This document shows, one piece after another, positions 12,461 to 23,805 of a stretch of 64,000 nucleotides of DNA. The first letter of the stretch is position 1. Each line of letters begins with the position of its first letter. Below the pieces are notes generated by a model. The model made no database searches. It saw only the letters and a list, made by a program, of their open reading frames with translations, and was not told the origin of the DNA. The translations under genes were made by a program, and so were the position numbers. This stretch comes from Patiria miniata (taxonomy: Eukaryota > Echinodermata > Asteroidea > Valvatida > Asterinidae), in NCBI RefSeq assembly GCF_015706575.1, contig NW_024037059.1:30824129-30888128 (forward strand), in the 5' to 3' direction.

Positions 12461-12770
12461 GGCCAAGTTCGCGCAAGGACTATAGTTGACCAATGGTTAA
12501 CTAACGTTTGCCCGAACTCTGTCTAGTCGACGATGGTTGACTACGCTAGTCGACTATTTGGAACCAACCTACTGGGGTTGGTTGCTTCGCTGGTAACCAA
12601 TAACCGCACGCATTCATAACGCTAGCAGAGAGCCAGGATCCAGAAGTTTTGCGATGACATTTTGACCAGCGTTTGACTAGAGACGTTCGCACGTTGCTAT
12701 TAGTGCGCAGGCGTAAGGTACGTCACAAATCAACCACTAGTCGACTAATGGTCCTTGCCCGAACTTGGCC
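12461..12770. mobile_element. TIR element with GGCCAAGTTCG ends
   Basis: Ends GGCCAAGTTCGCGCAAGGAC and GTCCTTGCCCGAACTTGGCC are inverted copies, flanked by ATT on both sides. Several GTCGAC / TAGTCGAC palindromes lie inside. The 3-bp duplication and GGCC ends resemble the Harbinger-like copies in this window, but ATT is not the usual TWA target. Confidence 0.65.
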
Positions 12771-13054
12771 ATTGTATCAGTAAAATAGTCAAGAAATTTG
12801 AAAAATCCATCCACCATCTTGGAAAATCTGCCATCTTGGAAAAACAAAACCACTCTTTCATTTTTCAAAAAAGGCCAGACAAGAACTACATTTTTTTTTT
12901 AATCAGACTTACTGCTTGCTGAATGTTGCATTCTTCCCTGACTGGGGTCAAATGTATTTCAAGGCAGAAATATAATTATTCCTGAACCCTTATCTTCTTT
13001 TTCCATGTTGCTGATATGGAAAAACCATGCATCAAATACATGTACTTATTTTTT

Positions 13055-13140
13055 AGCCATTTTCATATGCCTATCAACAGAGGGCAGCAAATACTAATTT
13101 TAGCCATTTTCATGTCTATCAAAAGAGGGCAGCAAATACA
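13055..13140 (-). repeat. Two inverted copies of the 12199-12345 repeat
   Basis: GCCATTTTCATATGCC and GAGGGCAGCAAATAC occur twice, reverse-complementary to the 48-bp unit upstream. Confidence 0.75.
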
Positions 13141-13388
13141 TCAGCCCTGTACATGTGCATGTCGGTGCTGAATTGTACATTTTTACCAAATGAGTGTTTC
13201 GTTATTTCTGGAATAAAATAAACTTTACAGAGGACATGTATGGTTGAATAAAGAAATTCTGTGAAACATGACGTAGCCTGCAATGAAATTAATTAATTGC
13301 AAATAGAATTCTTTACCAAACGCGTTAATTTGTCAGATGAAACTTTGTATAAATATACAACAGTGTGATACATTTTGCAATACACATT

Positions 13389-13987
13389 CAGCCGTGTGAT
13401 TGCGAAGGCCTAAGCGTCACCGTTGTTAAACAAAGTTAATCCGATTACGTACTTGGATGCTATAAAAGAGCAGTGAATTTCATGCACCCCCAAAAACATG
13501 GCCTTTTGAACGTTGTGTTTCTCAGAAAATATGCTCAGTTTGATTGAAATGTTAAAATTATAACAAAGAAGCAATTCTAAACTTCATGTCAGTGAAAAAA
13601 TCGCCGTCATCGATGCCGAAACGTCAATTCTCGTTACTGGTAAAGCTGACCTTTAAGTCGGGAAGAAATCGTCCCCAAATCTATGTATTTATCTCAATTT
13701 CTAGGAATCCCCTCAAATTGTTATTTCACGAGTAGTTGAACACTTGTATCATTCCAAATAAGTATATTCCGAATTTCAGCTTAATCTGTTGTTGCAAATG
13801 CTTGTGTTACACCTTAAACTATCTCCAAGGTAAATGAAAGTTGCATGAAGATATGGTCTTCCAAACGGGAGAAATTAATTTTCAAAGATTTCGCCCGCCA
13901 ATGTGAACATGTCTGTGTGCATGTTGTTTCATTCAAAATAAAGTATTACATAACCTTTAGAAATCGGCCTTCGCAACCACACGGCTG
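13389..13987. mobile_element. Complete TIR element (599 bp), 4-bp CATT duplication
   Basis: Ends CAGCCGTGTGATTGCGAAGG and CCTTCGCAACCACACGGCTG are inverted copies, flanked by CATT at 13385-13388 and 13988-13991. This is the intact relative of the broken copy at 635-1930. No transposase. The ORF at 13845-14126 overlaps the right end and is not taken as a gene. Confidence 0.75.
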
Positions 13988-14586
13988 CATTAATTCAAGA
14001 CACTCTACCGAAACTAACTTTTTCCCCAAAGATGCGACTTCAAATGACATGAATGGAATTTCATTCACACACAAATTGTGCATGTCAGAAAAGAAGGAAA
14101 TACTCAGGAGCAGCGTAGGCTCGTAGCACCCAGGACATGAAATGTATCAGATGTCAAAAAGGCTTGTGTCACCGGTTGGAAAAGGATATTAATCTGAAAC
14201 ATGTCATATATTTTTACTGAGTTGAACAATCCAATGTTAGAATTTTCAATAATCGATATATCGGAAATCCCATATCCCATATAGTATATCGATTAGCCCA
14301 TGTAAAAGTTAAAGACTATAAAGATGACACCTGATTTGAGAAAAAAAACCCTTAAGTCCAAATTTTCCACCATTTTCTCTGGAGCGTATTGCTCAAACTT
14401 TTTAAAACAAATCTCAGCACTGTGAGTTTGTCCAGAACGGGCGGTTTCTTTTGAGGTTTTACATTGGGGAGACTGCGAATTCCAGTGAATGCAGAGCACA
14501 AAGCCTTTTGAAACAAAGATTTAGGTGCATACTGCAACAACAAAAATCGGCAACTGAATATGTATGAGGTATAGTAAAACAAATAT

Positions 14587-14732
14587 AACATGGTATATTT
14601 TGGGTGGACAGTCGATATTATTAGCTCCCCTCGGTATTGGAAGTTGACAAACTAGTTTCGCCTCGGGAATTACTTTGTCAACTTCCAATAACTTGGGGAG
14701 CGAATATCGACTGTCTGCCCTCAAACCATGTT
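14587..14732. repeat. 146-bp hairpin repeat
   Basis: Arms containing GGACAGTCGATATT and GGAAGTTGACAAA pair with TTTGTCAACTTCC and AATATCGACTGTC around a loop near 14660. Likely a short foldback MITE. Confidence 0.75.
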
Positions 14733-15890
14733 ATATGTGTATAGGCCTACTGTATGCATCAGTTTGGACCCAAACAACTCTTTCAGTTCGAGTAAATACA
14801 AATGTACAAAAGTGTAGAGTTTTACAGCACAATTGTACTAGTGATCATAACCCAAGTTTACAGAAAAAAATTGCTAGTAATAGGATCAAAAGCAGCAATA
14901 CTTCTTCCAATCATATATGTATACAGAAAAATGTATGTATTTAATGACTCTACATTTACAACACGTCATCCAAAGGATGATTTGGAAAGAATGTTGCAAC
15001 CTGACGCTTTTTTCTTCATATATCATCTCAATAAATGTCAGTCATTGCAAAAATGTTGAAAAGACTTGACTCTGGGACTGAGAAACATTTTGTTAGGAAA
15101 TACTTAGAATGTTCTCAACTCTCTATAGACTTTGTACACAACCACTGAAGTGGTGTCTGGATACTACATTCTTTCCAATGATTCCCCCCACCCCAGTTAT
15201 TTACAAGTACTACACATACATGTGCAATGTAGAACTTGTGTGATTTCGGCAAGATTACCATATGCGAAGTTCACTAATTTTCCTCTGTATTGACTAACAA
15301 GCCCCCAGATAGCAATTTCATGTCATCAAAGTCAATTTGAGCAGTGAGAAAATACAAGCATTTTCTTAGAAAACACTTAGACTTTTTCAGTCCACTCTCA
15401 GTCATAGGGTTTGTACACAGAGTGTTGAGTGAACTTCGTATATGGAAATCTTTCCGTGATTTTTTTAGTGGTTGACACAACACAGACTCCAAAACTATGA
15501 GGCATCGTGTCATTCTCAGAATTGGTCGCTATGTAAAATCTTCACAGGATCCACAATCCACATCAGATGGTAGACTGCCTCGCTTTCTCACAGTTGCTCG
15601 ACTGTTAACATGGTGAACGTAGCTGAGATAGGAGTTCTCGCTTGATGGCATTCCAAGATTTGAAGATGCTGGTTGAGTAACTCAATTGTTCTGTGAAAAT
15701 CTGAGTATTGGAGAGTTGATGAAGCAGGGTGAACATTTCATTCTTGTGTTGTGAAGTACGTTTGTTGACAGCCTTGCACATGATGTGATCACGGGCTCTG
15801 AGGTAATGGTGGTCAACTGGATACAACAAAGGGTGATGAAACTCAGGAAATTCATTGACTGGGCAATCTTCTTGTTTTTCTTCTCATTTC
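14733..15890. other. Gene-free stretch left of BLCAP
   Basis: Several 60-90 codon ORFs on both strands, none with recognisable motifs or splice signals. Part could be BLCAP 3' UTR if the polyadenylation signal at 15895-15900 is bypassed. No repeat recognised. Confidence 0.4.
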
Positions 15891-15894
15891 AATT

Positions 15895-15900
15895 TTTATT
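15895..15900 (-). terminator. Candidate polyadenylation signal for BLCAP
   Basis: AATAAA on the minus strand, 225 bp past the BLCAP stop. Assigned by position only. Confidence 0.4.
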
Positions 15901-16124
15901 CACGACGTTATTTGCTACTGTGGTTTACTGATGTGGGTAGACCTGTTTAATGTGCCGGAGCAGATGAAACCCCACTGCATTACTAGTGACATTTTCCGAA
16001 GAAATGTCTTGCTGTACTGACTACTGTAGTAAAGGCCACAAGTTGAAGTCGAGGTTTATGTTGCTTAGCACAACTGTCATTTTTGTCATGGCTAGCTATA
16101 CATGTTGCGCCGATTCAGCAACTA

Positions 16125-16361
16125 TCATTCACACGATTCCCCACAGCAGTAGAATATGCAGTTCCCCGTGCAGCTGTAGCAGATGAGCACCAGCGCCACG
16201 AAGAACATGACGCTGCATATCGTGCACGGTTTCCTCTCCAGAAAGAACCCCGCGAGGTACAGCACCATGAACATGCTGTAGTTGTGCAACAGTCCCATGT
16301 TCAATGCTGAGCGCGGTATCGGCATCAGCAACACGGGCAAAAGCCATTGAAGGCAATACAT
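16125..16361 (-). CDS. BLCAP: BLCAP (bladder cancer-associated protein, BC10), intronless CDS
   Basis: A single open frame of 78 aa starting [12 protein letters not shown], containing [15 protein letters not shown] [11 protein letters not shown] and [10 protein letters not shown], which I recognise as BLCAP (87 aa in mammals). BLCAP is a small, very conserved membrane protein linked to growth control and apoptosis; its biochemical role is not settled. Hydrophobic segments lie near residues 4-13, 30-42 and 48-71, with a Cys-rich end. The coding region is uninterrupted, as in vertebrates. The C-terminus ends CCGESCE, about nine residues shorter than mammalian BLCAP, lacking its Ser/Pro-containing tail. 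Of the mammalian A-to-I editing positions, Tyr2 (TAT) and Gln5 (CAA) are present, but position 15 is Ile, not Lys. It lies head-to-head with CCDC25. The overlapping 75-aa frames are shadows. Confidence 0.93.
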   Translation of the reverse strand: MYCLQWLLPVLLMPIPRSALNMGLLHNYSMFMVLYLAGFFLERKPCTICSVMFFVALVLICYSCTGNCIFYCCGESCE

Positions 16362-16912
16362 GGCGATAAGCTGCTGGACTTTAACTATGTCCTTTGTTGG
16401 CCCATGGCACTATGGTACCCCTTGAGTTGCAATCTGATAGTGTTTTCGATGTCAAAGTCACGTTTTAAAAGTGAAACTTGACAACACATTCTCGCCTTTC
16501 GATCTCTTCGTGCATCAACACACCAACACGCAGTCGAAATTATTCAGTCTGCGTCCTGTGCTCGTATTGTACCACTACCAAGATACAGAGAGTCTGGGTA
16601 CCGAATTTGTGACACCTCAGTTAAAGAAACTTGGGTTTCGCTTTCTGTGGTCTAAATTCCGTTTGCTCAAAAGATGATTTTCAATTTTCCAACAAAACAG
16701 TACTCCTGCTAGTCATGTTATGTCATGTCGATCTAAAATGCAGTTTTCAGACGTTTTTATATTAGTTTTTCCGTCACCGTGACACTGACATCGCGCCCTC
16801 AAGAGTCCAGTCTAAAATAAATATTCAGCAGGGACGGACGGCACGGCATGTATGCAACATCATTAGAAAATGTACCCAGATGATTTGATTAAGTGTCCAT
16901 AAAGTCTCCAAA
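16362..16912. promoter_or_regulatory. Putative bidirectional promoter of BLCAP and CCDC25
   Basis: Only 551 bp separate the BLCAP start codon (minus) from the CCDC25 start codon (plus), so both 5' UTRs and core promoters probably fall here unless upstream non-coding exons exist. I see no TATA box at a convincing place. GTCACCGTGAC near 16773 is a palindrome that could bind a dimeric factor (inference). Confidence 0.5.
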
Positions 16913-19900
16913 ATGGTTTTCTATTTCAAGAGTGAAGGTACTGATAGTGACACTTATTCTGTTTCTTGTTCATTTTTGTTTTACAGTGTTTAAAAAGTGA
17001 CTGTTGCATTGATTCCCCAGCACTTGCCATGACTTGCACTGCATGCACATTCTCAACTCATCGACAATGGACAATGAAAAGGGGGGGGGGGGTTGTTGTT
17101 GTTGTTATACGAACTCGTAAAAACACCAAGTTGTACATGTGCCAACTCAGCATTACGCAAATTAGGACGGTTTATCAACCGTTTAATACCGCCCACGCGA
17201 CAGGCTCTCAAAACTCAACCAGACTACCAGTCATGCCAGTAGGAATGGCTGAACTGTCTTGGGTATTTATGAATATTCAGTTATTAACAGCAAAGTCCTT
17301 GTTTTTATGTTGCAGGATATGTCATCTATGTCGGCATTGACAAATATGAAAGTAAGTATTGAAGAGTACATACATGACATATGATTTACTTGCCTTCATC
17401 TCTATCCTGCTTAACCATTAACAATTAACAGGTCAATTAAAAACCGGCTGAGATCTATACCTAAAAGTGGAAATAAATTCTGTTTTTTTAGCAGCATTAT
17501 TTCCCTTGTTGACATCACTACTCGTGAATATAGAAATTTGTATAAGCACGACAGATTAGGCCAAAAAAAAAATTCTGCTTCCGATTACATGGCATTTGAA
17601 AATAGGGTAGGTAGGTAGGGAAATAATTTTTTTTTTTGGCCAATTTTTTTGTGTACGATCATATGGAGGCGTCTGCGTGTTGTCAAAGGTGAAAGGTAGA
17701 AATTAATGGTTTTGGGTGTTTTTTCCCTCATTTTTCCCATAAAAAAAATTAGGGTAGGGGCTGTCAGAGTAAAGGTAGGTAGGGAAACCGGAAGCAGAAC
17801 TATTATTTTGTTTGGCCTTATTTAAATCCATTATCGGATATGTGCATCACCGCTATATTTATAAAGCGCGAAGTGGGCGACAGGTGGCGAAGTAGCCCCA
17901 TAAATGTGGCCAATTTACTGGACTACCTCCGTAAATAAAGGCCACACTTCCACCATGTACAAAAACATGTCGAACTTTGTCAAATTAGGCTTAGTTTGTA
18001 GTTTATTTTTGCTTTAGAAGCATACTCACCCTCTTTATAGGCTAATCAGAAAGTGCTGCCTTTTTCAGATGTCTAATTTTTGTGAAATTTCATGTTGAAA
18101 TTTTGATACGCAAATGTATGCAAACGAATCTGGAAATTTCACGAAAAATAGACATCTGAAAAAGGCAGCACTTTCTGATTAGCCTATAAAGAGGGTGAGT
18201 ATGCTTCTAAAGCAAAAAACCCTACAAACTAAGCCTAAATGTGAAAATCAAAATTTGACAAAGTTCGACATGTTTTTGTACATGGTGGAAGTGTGGCCTT
18301 TATTTACGGAGGTAGTCCAGTAAACTTGGCCACATTTATGGGGCTAGTGGCGAAGCCGCTCCCTTGTGAAGCAGGCGAGGCGAAACCTCATACAGTAAAA
18401 ATTATAGATCTGTAGAAACAACATACATACACACCCATACCTGTATGAAGCCTCATGCATAATTTTGTCTGTTTAAACTTTTTACTTTGCTTTTTCTTAA
18501 CCTGTAGATGAAGAATTGATTAAGTATGGCTTTCCTGAAGATATATGGTGAGTTGACTTTCAGTCCATGACTCGGACAAATGTTTGATTCAAGTTACATT
18601 TGCCATCACTCTAATGCATCTTGAAACGAATCCAGGAATGCTGAGTGAGTGGGAATAATTATTGTTCTTCTCAAACACTGACATACTGTGCAAAATAATC
18701 TTCTGGGGTTTTCTTCCCACTTCTTAAACTGTAATTTCTTCTCATTGTCTTCTCTCCACAGGTTTCTTCAGGCTTGCAAGCTACAGTGCCTAGGGCGCTT
18801 TTGAGGAATCCTTAGTTTCATTACCAGAAATAAATAAAATAAACTAAGAATTTAAAGGACTCGTTATTAGGCCCCCAAAAAGTCTCCGGTTTCTGGTCTG
18901 CGCATGCGTGCGTCGCCGTAGCCATGCGCGTCGGAAAAATTAAAAAGTTTTTTTTTCAATGTAAGATGATGTCTCAAACCGCCAAACTCACTGGTTTGAC
19001 TGGAATCCTGCTGCTGCACAATTTTAACGTGTTTTTAGATGGGGTTACAATCGAGTGTAAGCTTTATGTGGCATCTCTAGGCTCCCATATATTTTGCACT
19101 AAATTTAGGCTGGCACCATTTGCAGACGGTGTTGTAATTTTGTAATTGTGCATCTGGAAGCTAGACTGAGGGAGCGATGGTCGTGTATCTGGAACCTGTA
19201 AACGCTTTTTAATTAGCGCAATATGTAAGGGAGCAGACTAATGACCAGCCTGGCAGCACATGCACGATGTCGATGTCGTTGCATGGTCTAACGTTACCGT
19301 TTCTCTGATTTTTCTCTTGACTATCCAAATTTCCCGAAGAACATTCCTGTCGGTCGAGATCATAAGTGGGTGCAGAATTCTCAAGCCTTATTGCCTTACT
19401 GAGGTCACCTCAAGCTCAACCCTGAAGGATATTTTTTAGAGTTTCAAGGGGATCGAAGGGTCATCTGCAACATCAGCCGATATTTGAAGCCAAAAAAAGT
19501 ACGGGGGGGGGGGGGGGGGGGGGAAAGCATCATCTGCAACATCAGCCGACATTTGAAGAAAAAAATAGGGGAAAAAAAAATGCGTCGTCGCACCACTTTT
19601 GGGGCAAGCTCCATACCAGAAACTGGAGACTTTTTTTGGGCTTTAGAAGAATTTTATAACAAGCTTTATAATTCATGGATCGTGAGTCCATTTGTTTTCA
19701 CTGAGTCTAGGTTTGTTCTGCTTAACCCCACAGGTTCCACGTAGACAAGCACTCCTCAGCTCACGTGTATTTAAGGTTACCTAAAGGGGAGAATATCCAC
19801 GCCATTCCAGCTACAGTCCTAGAGGACTGCGCACAGCTTGTTAAAGCCAATAGCATCACAGGTGTGTACACAAAGAGATCTGATACACCGTGCCCTCTGG

Positions 19901-22900
19901 AGACATGCACACAATAGGGAACAAAAGATTGTATACGTCTCCACAGGGCAATTTCTATAGATGAATACGTCTCCACAAGGTTATCACGAAATAGATACAT
20001 GTATATGGATTTTACTCAAAAAGTAGGAATTTCCAAGGTATGTTGATCCATCGCAAATGAAAGAATTTTAGAAAAGGGATATTAAGTTCGAATTTCAGTC
20101 AAGGAAATTAATTCTGGTTAAAATAAGAGCATTTTGAAACTACACTTTCAAACTCGAAAACTTTACTACACGAGAACAAAGAAATGACTCCACAAGGATA
20201 CAAAGATACACTTTACCACTTTAAAACGTGCGTCCTGGAATACCCCCAATTGGCTACAAAAGGCGTTTTGAACGAAATGATGTTAATCGGAATGAACATT
20301 TAAAAGTAGGATATAAACATCAACACAACCTTCCTTTAAAAACTGGGCATTTTTGTAGGACTCTTGTGTTATTTGTGCGAGAACGACTTTCGGGGTCCAC
20401 TTTTGCGACCCCAAAAAGTTGGGCTGTTCGTGCTAGTTGTGATTCCAGCCGTAAGGGTTCGCCTTTTGTGGACGTGTAAGAAATCACATTTTGTGCATTC
20501 GTGATTGGTCACCGCTGTTCATGAGCACGGTGCTGTGTACGTGTGTAATACTAGACACACAATGTGTATCGTACAGTGTATGAAAATGACAGGAAACACG
20601 TATCATACTCCGTCGTGTCCAAAGTAAACAATCGGGTTGTTTTTTCGTCTTTTCTCGGGAACGGTAAGGCATTAGGTTGGTTTCCTTTCAACCAGATGTT
20701 TTAAATAGGATAAGTAAACAATCCAAAAACATGACATTTTCGGGGATTTCAGGACGCAAGAGTACTACATGTACAAAATGAGACATCAAACGTCCAAATC
20801 TGATAAATTTTGACCGAGTTGTGTGTAATTTCCCAAGAGAGGTCAAATTGACCATGGGACCAAGTTTTTAAATGCAGTGATAATCGATTATGTTTGGATG
20901 TGCAAGTGTTTTAATGTGGATGAACTGTCGATGATTAGCAAGAAAGTGTTCAGAATTGTGTTTACTTGCTAAAGAGATTTTTTTGTAGGCCGGGCAATTA
21001 TCCACACAGAGGCAATTAGGCTACCTTCGTCCCAATGCCTAAAATTGAAAACTGAGCTTGCTGCGGTCGGGTGGCCGGTTTCAGTCTGATGTAGCAGTGG
21101 GTAGCTTAAGCAATTTTATTTTGAAAAATGTACATCTCCCCAACGAACATTCTATCTTATGAAATAAAAAAAAAACGATTGGTGATGATAAAATTAAGCT
21201 TCAAAATTATTTTTCAAAAGGCTGACATCATGGGTATCATAATTGATAATTGACAGAAACGACAGCGTTGACTAACACATAACGAAAATGATAATTGTGA
21301 ACATGAAATTGGTAATATAGAAAACAACTAATTTTTGTGTGTGGCAACTGTACCATTTCATAGGGAACAAAATCAATAACATTAATGTGGTCTACACGCC
21401 ATGGAGTAACCTCAAGAAGACGGGCGACATGGATGTTGGTCAGGTGGGATTCCATAAACAGAGAGAGGTGAGCGCAAAACTTGAACTCTAACAAAAATCA
21501 ATTATAAACAAGGTAATTGACTGGAGCGGGGTTTGAACCTGCAACCTCCAGATTGCCATTCCAGTGCTCTACCAACTGAGCTATCCAGCCATACGTTGGC
21601 GGTTCCTGAGTTTGTCGTTGTCTTTGTTCAAGGGTGCTAGTCAGAAGCCATAAACCCTTATATGCCATGTAGCCAGGGATCACACCCAAAGTCGCAATGC
21701 TAGCAACATAAGCAGTGCGAAAAACCATGGATAGCTCAGTTGGTAGAGCACTGGCACGGTAATCCGGACGTCACAGGTTCAAACCCCACTCCAGTCGATT
21801 TATTTGCTCAATTTGGAACGAGCCATTTGCGAGTTACATTTGAATAAAATCTGAAACGCTGACTTAATCCAATGCTTTGCATGTTTTAACTTTGCATTCT
21901 TCCAACCAAAGAGACTGTTACTATATCACGTGATTCGGGGCAAGCCTTATGCTAGCAACCCCCAGCTCCGGCATGGTCTGGTGTCTTTGTGCCATTCTCA
22001 CCCATTGTGAACAATGTATTCATTGATGTTGAGCGTCTCTTACGTAACTATGCAAGAGCTTGCCCCGAATCATGTGATTAGCAACATTGTCTTTGGTCTG
22101 GAGAATTCAAAGTTAAAATGTGCCAAGCTTTCTGAGCAAGTCAGTGTACCAGATGTTTTTCAAATTTAAATCCCAAAGGGTGTAGGTCACTCACAAATGG
22201 CTTATTCTTACATAATGCACCTAGTCACAAAGATTCAATTGTAAAGTGTTGCAGCAATGATTTCAGGTAAACTTTCAGACATTTCTGATTCGTATTTATA
22301 TTTTCTTTTTACATCAATGCATGATTTGGTCCAATGCATGTGTAAGTAATATGAGCAATTCACAACTACGGTGAAGATACCACAGGGTGGCCATTTTGCA
22401 TTGTGGGAAAAAGTTGACATCAACATGTAAAAGCATCTTACTGTTGAACAAGAACTCAGTAGTTTTATGTTGTTTGGGTTGACCAATTAAGTTGGAAACT
22501 GTGTCAAAAAGTGAGTATCGGAAACTTCCCGAAAGCGTTGTTTTTTTGTGTGGAAGTTCATGTTAACAAACGAGGACAAGTGGATATCTGCAGGATTAAG
22601 CTACCCTCAGTCGGCGATCCTGAAAAGCCAGTCGCCGACTGTTCTGTGTCATTGCAAGGTCGACCTGAGACAAGGCGTAAGATCGTGTTGCTGTCTTTAA
22701 ACCAACATCTCTTCTTGGCAGGTCCTGAGTGTAAAAGTAGAAAAGAGAAGCAATGAGATTGTCAACAGACTGAACAAGACGAAAGAAGAGAGGATGCCCG
22801 ACCTGCAAGCGGAAAGAGAGGAACGTGACCGGGTGGAGCGGGAGGCGGCCAAGAAGGTAACCAGAGAGAAGAAAGAGAAGGAAAAAGAAGAAGCTCGACA

Positions 22901-23805
22901 GCGAGAGAAAGACGCCGAAATCAGGTGACACTCAGAGATGTTAAAGTTGCATTTCTTGGCTACTTTAGATTTTCATCCTGAAAATAGATTCAAATTCTAA
23001 ATTGCTATTTTTGTTGTCTAGCAAAACAAAAAGGTATTCACTTTTGAATGAGACAAACAGAAAAAAATCGGCCTATGTTTTGTTATTGAAATTTTACTTA
23101 ACAAATTTCAAATTTCAAATTGCCTTTGCCATGGACATTAAATTATGTCAAGTCTTTTTAAGCAAGCGTTTGGCACTTCCCCCCATAATTTGGTCATTTT
23201 GGGGATGATAGAAAACAGTTTTACATAATACCGGAGTCTTATATAGCGCACGTATCTATTATCAATTAGGTACTCAAGGCGCTGGTAATTATGTCTATTT
23301 TTAAAGACAGGTAAACGAAGTTTATGAGAAATATGAGACCCATTATGTAGCACCTTATAAGGGTTAACAAGGTGCTGCGGCGCATATTGCAGCCACTGCC
23401 AGAAACACCGGGGCAAACCCCTTCTCTTAGCGAAAACTGTTACTGGGTTCTTTGACGTGCATTACATAACACACGGGACCCACGGCTTTACGTCCCATCC
23501 GAAGGACGAAGCAATAATGGTAAAGTGCCTTGCTCAAGAGCACAAGCACCATGTTCCCTGTCAGGATTCGAACCCGTGTACTACGGCACACGAGTTGAAC
23601 GACGTAACCATTGGACCACAGCCCCCAACATGAATGTTTTGTTGAATAATCAGACAAGATATTGAAGTTATAGCCATCAAAAAATATTTATGACTCAACG
23701 TTCATTTCATCCTGTCTTTGTAGGAATTATTCATCTCTGATGACTGCCAGCAATATGAGATCAAACGCTGAAGTTCATTCGGATGATTCCGACGATTTTA
23801 TGTAA
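16913..23805 (+). CDS. CCDC25: CCDC25 (NFACT-R domain plus coiled coil), seven coding exons
   Basis: Coding exons: 16913-16937, 17316-17351, 18508-18547, 19734-19861, 21364-21467, 22722-22924, 23724-23805. All junctions are GT-AG and phases match, giving 205 aa (human 208). It begins [15 protein letters not shown]. The first 110 residues form the NFACT-R (DUF814) fold, with [25 protein letters not shown] and [11 protein letters not shown]. Residues 115-180 are a charged coiled coil ([17 protein letters not shown]). The end is NYSSLM...DDSDDFM, the family's acidic tail. NFACT-R domains bind tRNA/RNA in the Rqc2/NEMF family. Human CCDC25 has been reported at the membrane as a sensor of extracellular DNA; whether this applies here is unknown. 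The start is supported by the conserved MVFYF in exon 1. Introns carry MITEs and SINEs. Confidence 0.96.
17185..17280 (+). repeat. Right-end fragment of the hairpin-repeat family
   Basis: CCGTTTAATACCG, ACAGGCTCTC and GGTATTTATGAATA match the right part of the copies at 41054-41636 and 50568-51190. In CCDC25 intron 1, ending about 35 bp before the exon 2 acceptor. Confidence 0.7.
17559..17817. mobile_element. PIF/Harbinger-like MITE (259 bp), TTA duplication
   Basis: GGCC plus an A-run plus TTCTGCTTCCG at the left, and CGGAAGCAGAA...TTTGGCC at the right, with TTA on each side (17556-17558, 17818-17820). GGCC ends and a TWA 3-bp duplication fit PIF/Harbinger. Contains GGTAGGTAGGGAAA twice. 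In CCDC25 intron 2. Confidence 0.75.
17893..18346. mobile_element. 454-bp foldback element with 9-bp target duplication
   Basis: Starts TAGCCCCATAAATGTGGCCA and ends with its inverse, ATTTATGGGGCTA. The two arms are near-perfect complements over roughly 200 bp each, around a short centre near 18110. GTGGCGAAG occurs directly at 17884-17892 and 18347-18355. A 9-bp duplication fits Mutator-like elements (inference). In CCDC25 intron 2, 160 bp before exon 3; no ORF. Confidence 0.85.
18700..18838 (+). mobile_element. 5'-truncated SINE (same family as 1370-1676)
   Basis: CTTCAGGCTTGC, GGGCGCTTTTGAGGAATCCT and a TAAATAAAAT tail match the minus strand of 1375-1500. In CCDC25 intron 3. Confidence 0.7.
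18870..19642. mobile_element. PIF/Harbinger-like MITE (773 bp), TTA duplication
   Basis: Left GGCCCCCAAAAAGTCTCC and right GGAGACTTTTTTTGGGCT are inverted, with TTA on both sides. The inner part is the reverse complement of the shorter copy 43158-43524. A poly-G run lies near 19505. Both copies keep one frame with a shared segment containing [13 protein letters not shown]. In CCDC25 intron 3, ending 91 bp before exon 4. Confidence 0.75.
19868..20225 (+). repeat. Dispersed repeat shared with 58555-58870 (inverted)
   Basis: Shared words include CTCTGGAGACATG, AATACGTCTCCACAAGG, TATCACGAAATAGATA and GAACAAAGAAATGACTCC. One copy is in CCDC25 intron 4, the other in a DDX43 intron. Confidence 0.7.
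20226..21363. other. CCDC25 intron 4, remainder
   Basis: No further exon or recognisable repeat. The sequence is AT-rich with isolated short ORFs. Confidence 0.5.
21490..21830. mobile_element. Two tRNA-like SINEs, divergent
   Basis: Minus-strand head at 21522-21589 and plus-strand head at 21729-21793. Both read GGATAGCTCAGTTGGTAGAG (A box) and GGTTCAAACCCC (B box), followed by TCCAGTC and a short AT-rich body. The acceptor stems are imperfect and there is no terminator run, so these are SINE heads rather than tRNA genes. A third copy is at 31718-31815. In CCDC25 intron 5. Confidence 0.75.
21884..22122. mobile_element. Foldback element (239 bp)
   Basis: TTTTAACTTTGCATTCTTCC and ATCACGTGATTCGGGGCAAG pair with CTTGCCCCGAATCATGTGAT and GAATTCAAAGTTAAAA. 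Non-coding; CCDC25 intron 5. Confidence 0.7.
23231..23626 (-). mobile_element. tRNA-derived SINE (about 400 bp)
   Basis: The minus-strand head reads GGTCCAATGGTTAC (A-box-like) and GGGTTCGAATCCTGA (B box) near 23560-23620. The body holds CTTGCTCAAGAGCACAAG and GGCTTTACGTCCCATCCGAA (plus strand), segments I associate with long animal SINEs. In CCDC25 intron 6. Confidence 0.7.

Noticed and set aside
21522..21793. Two tRNA genes
   Set aside because: A and B boxes are present but acceptor stems do not pair well, no T-run follows, and a third copy shares the same non-tRNA body: SINEs.
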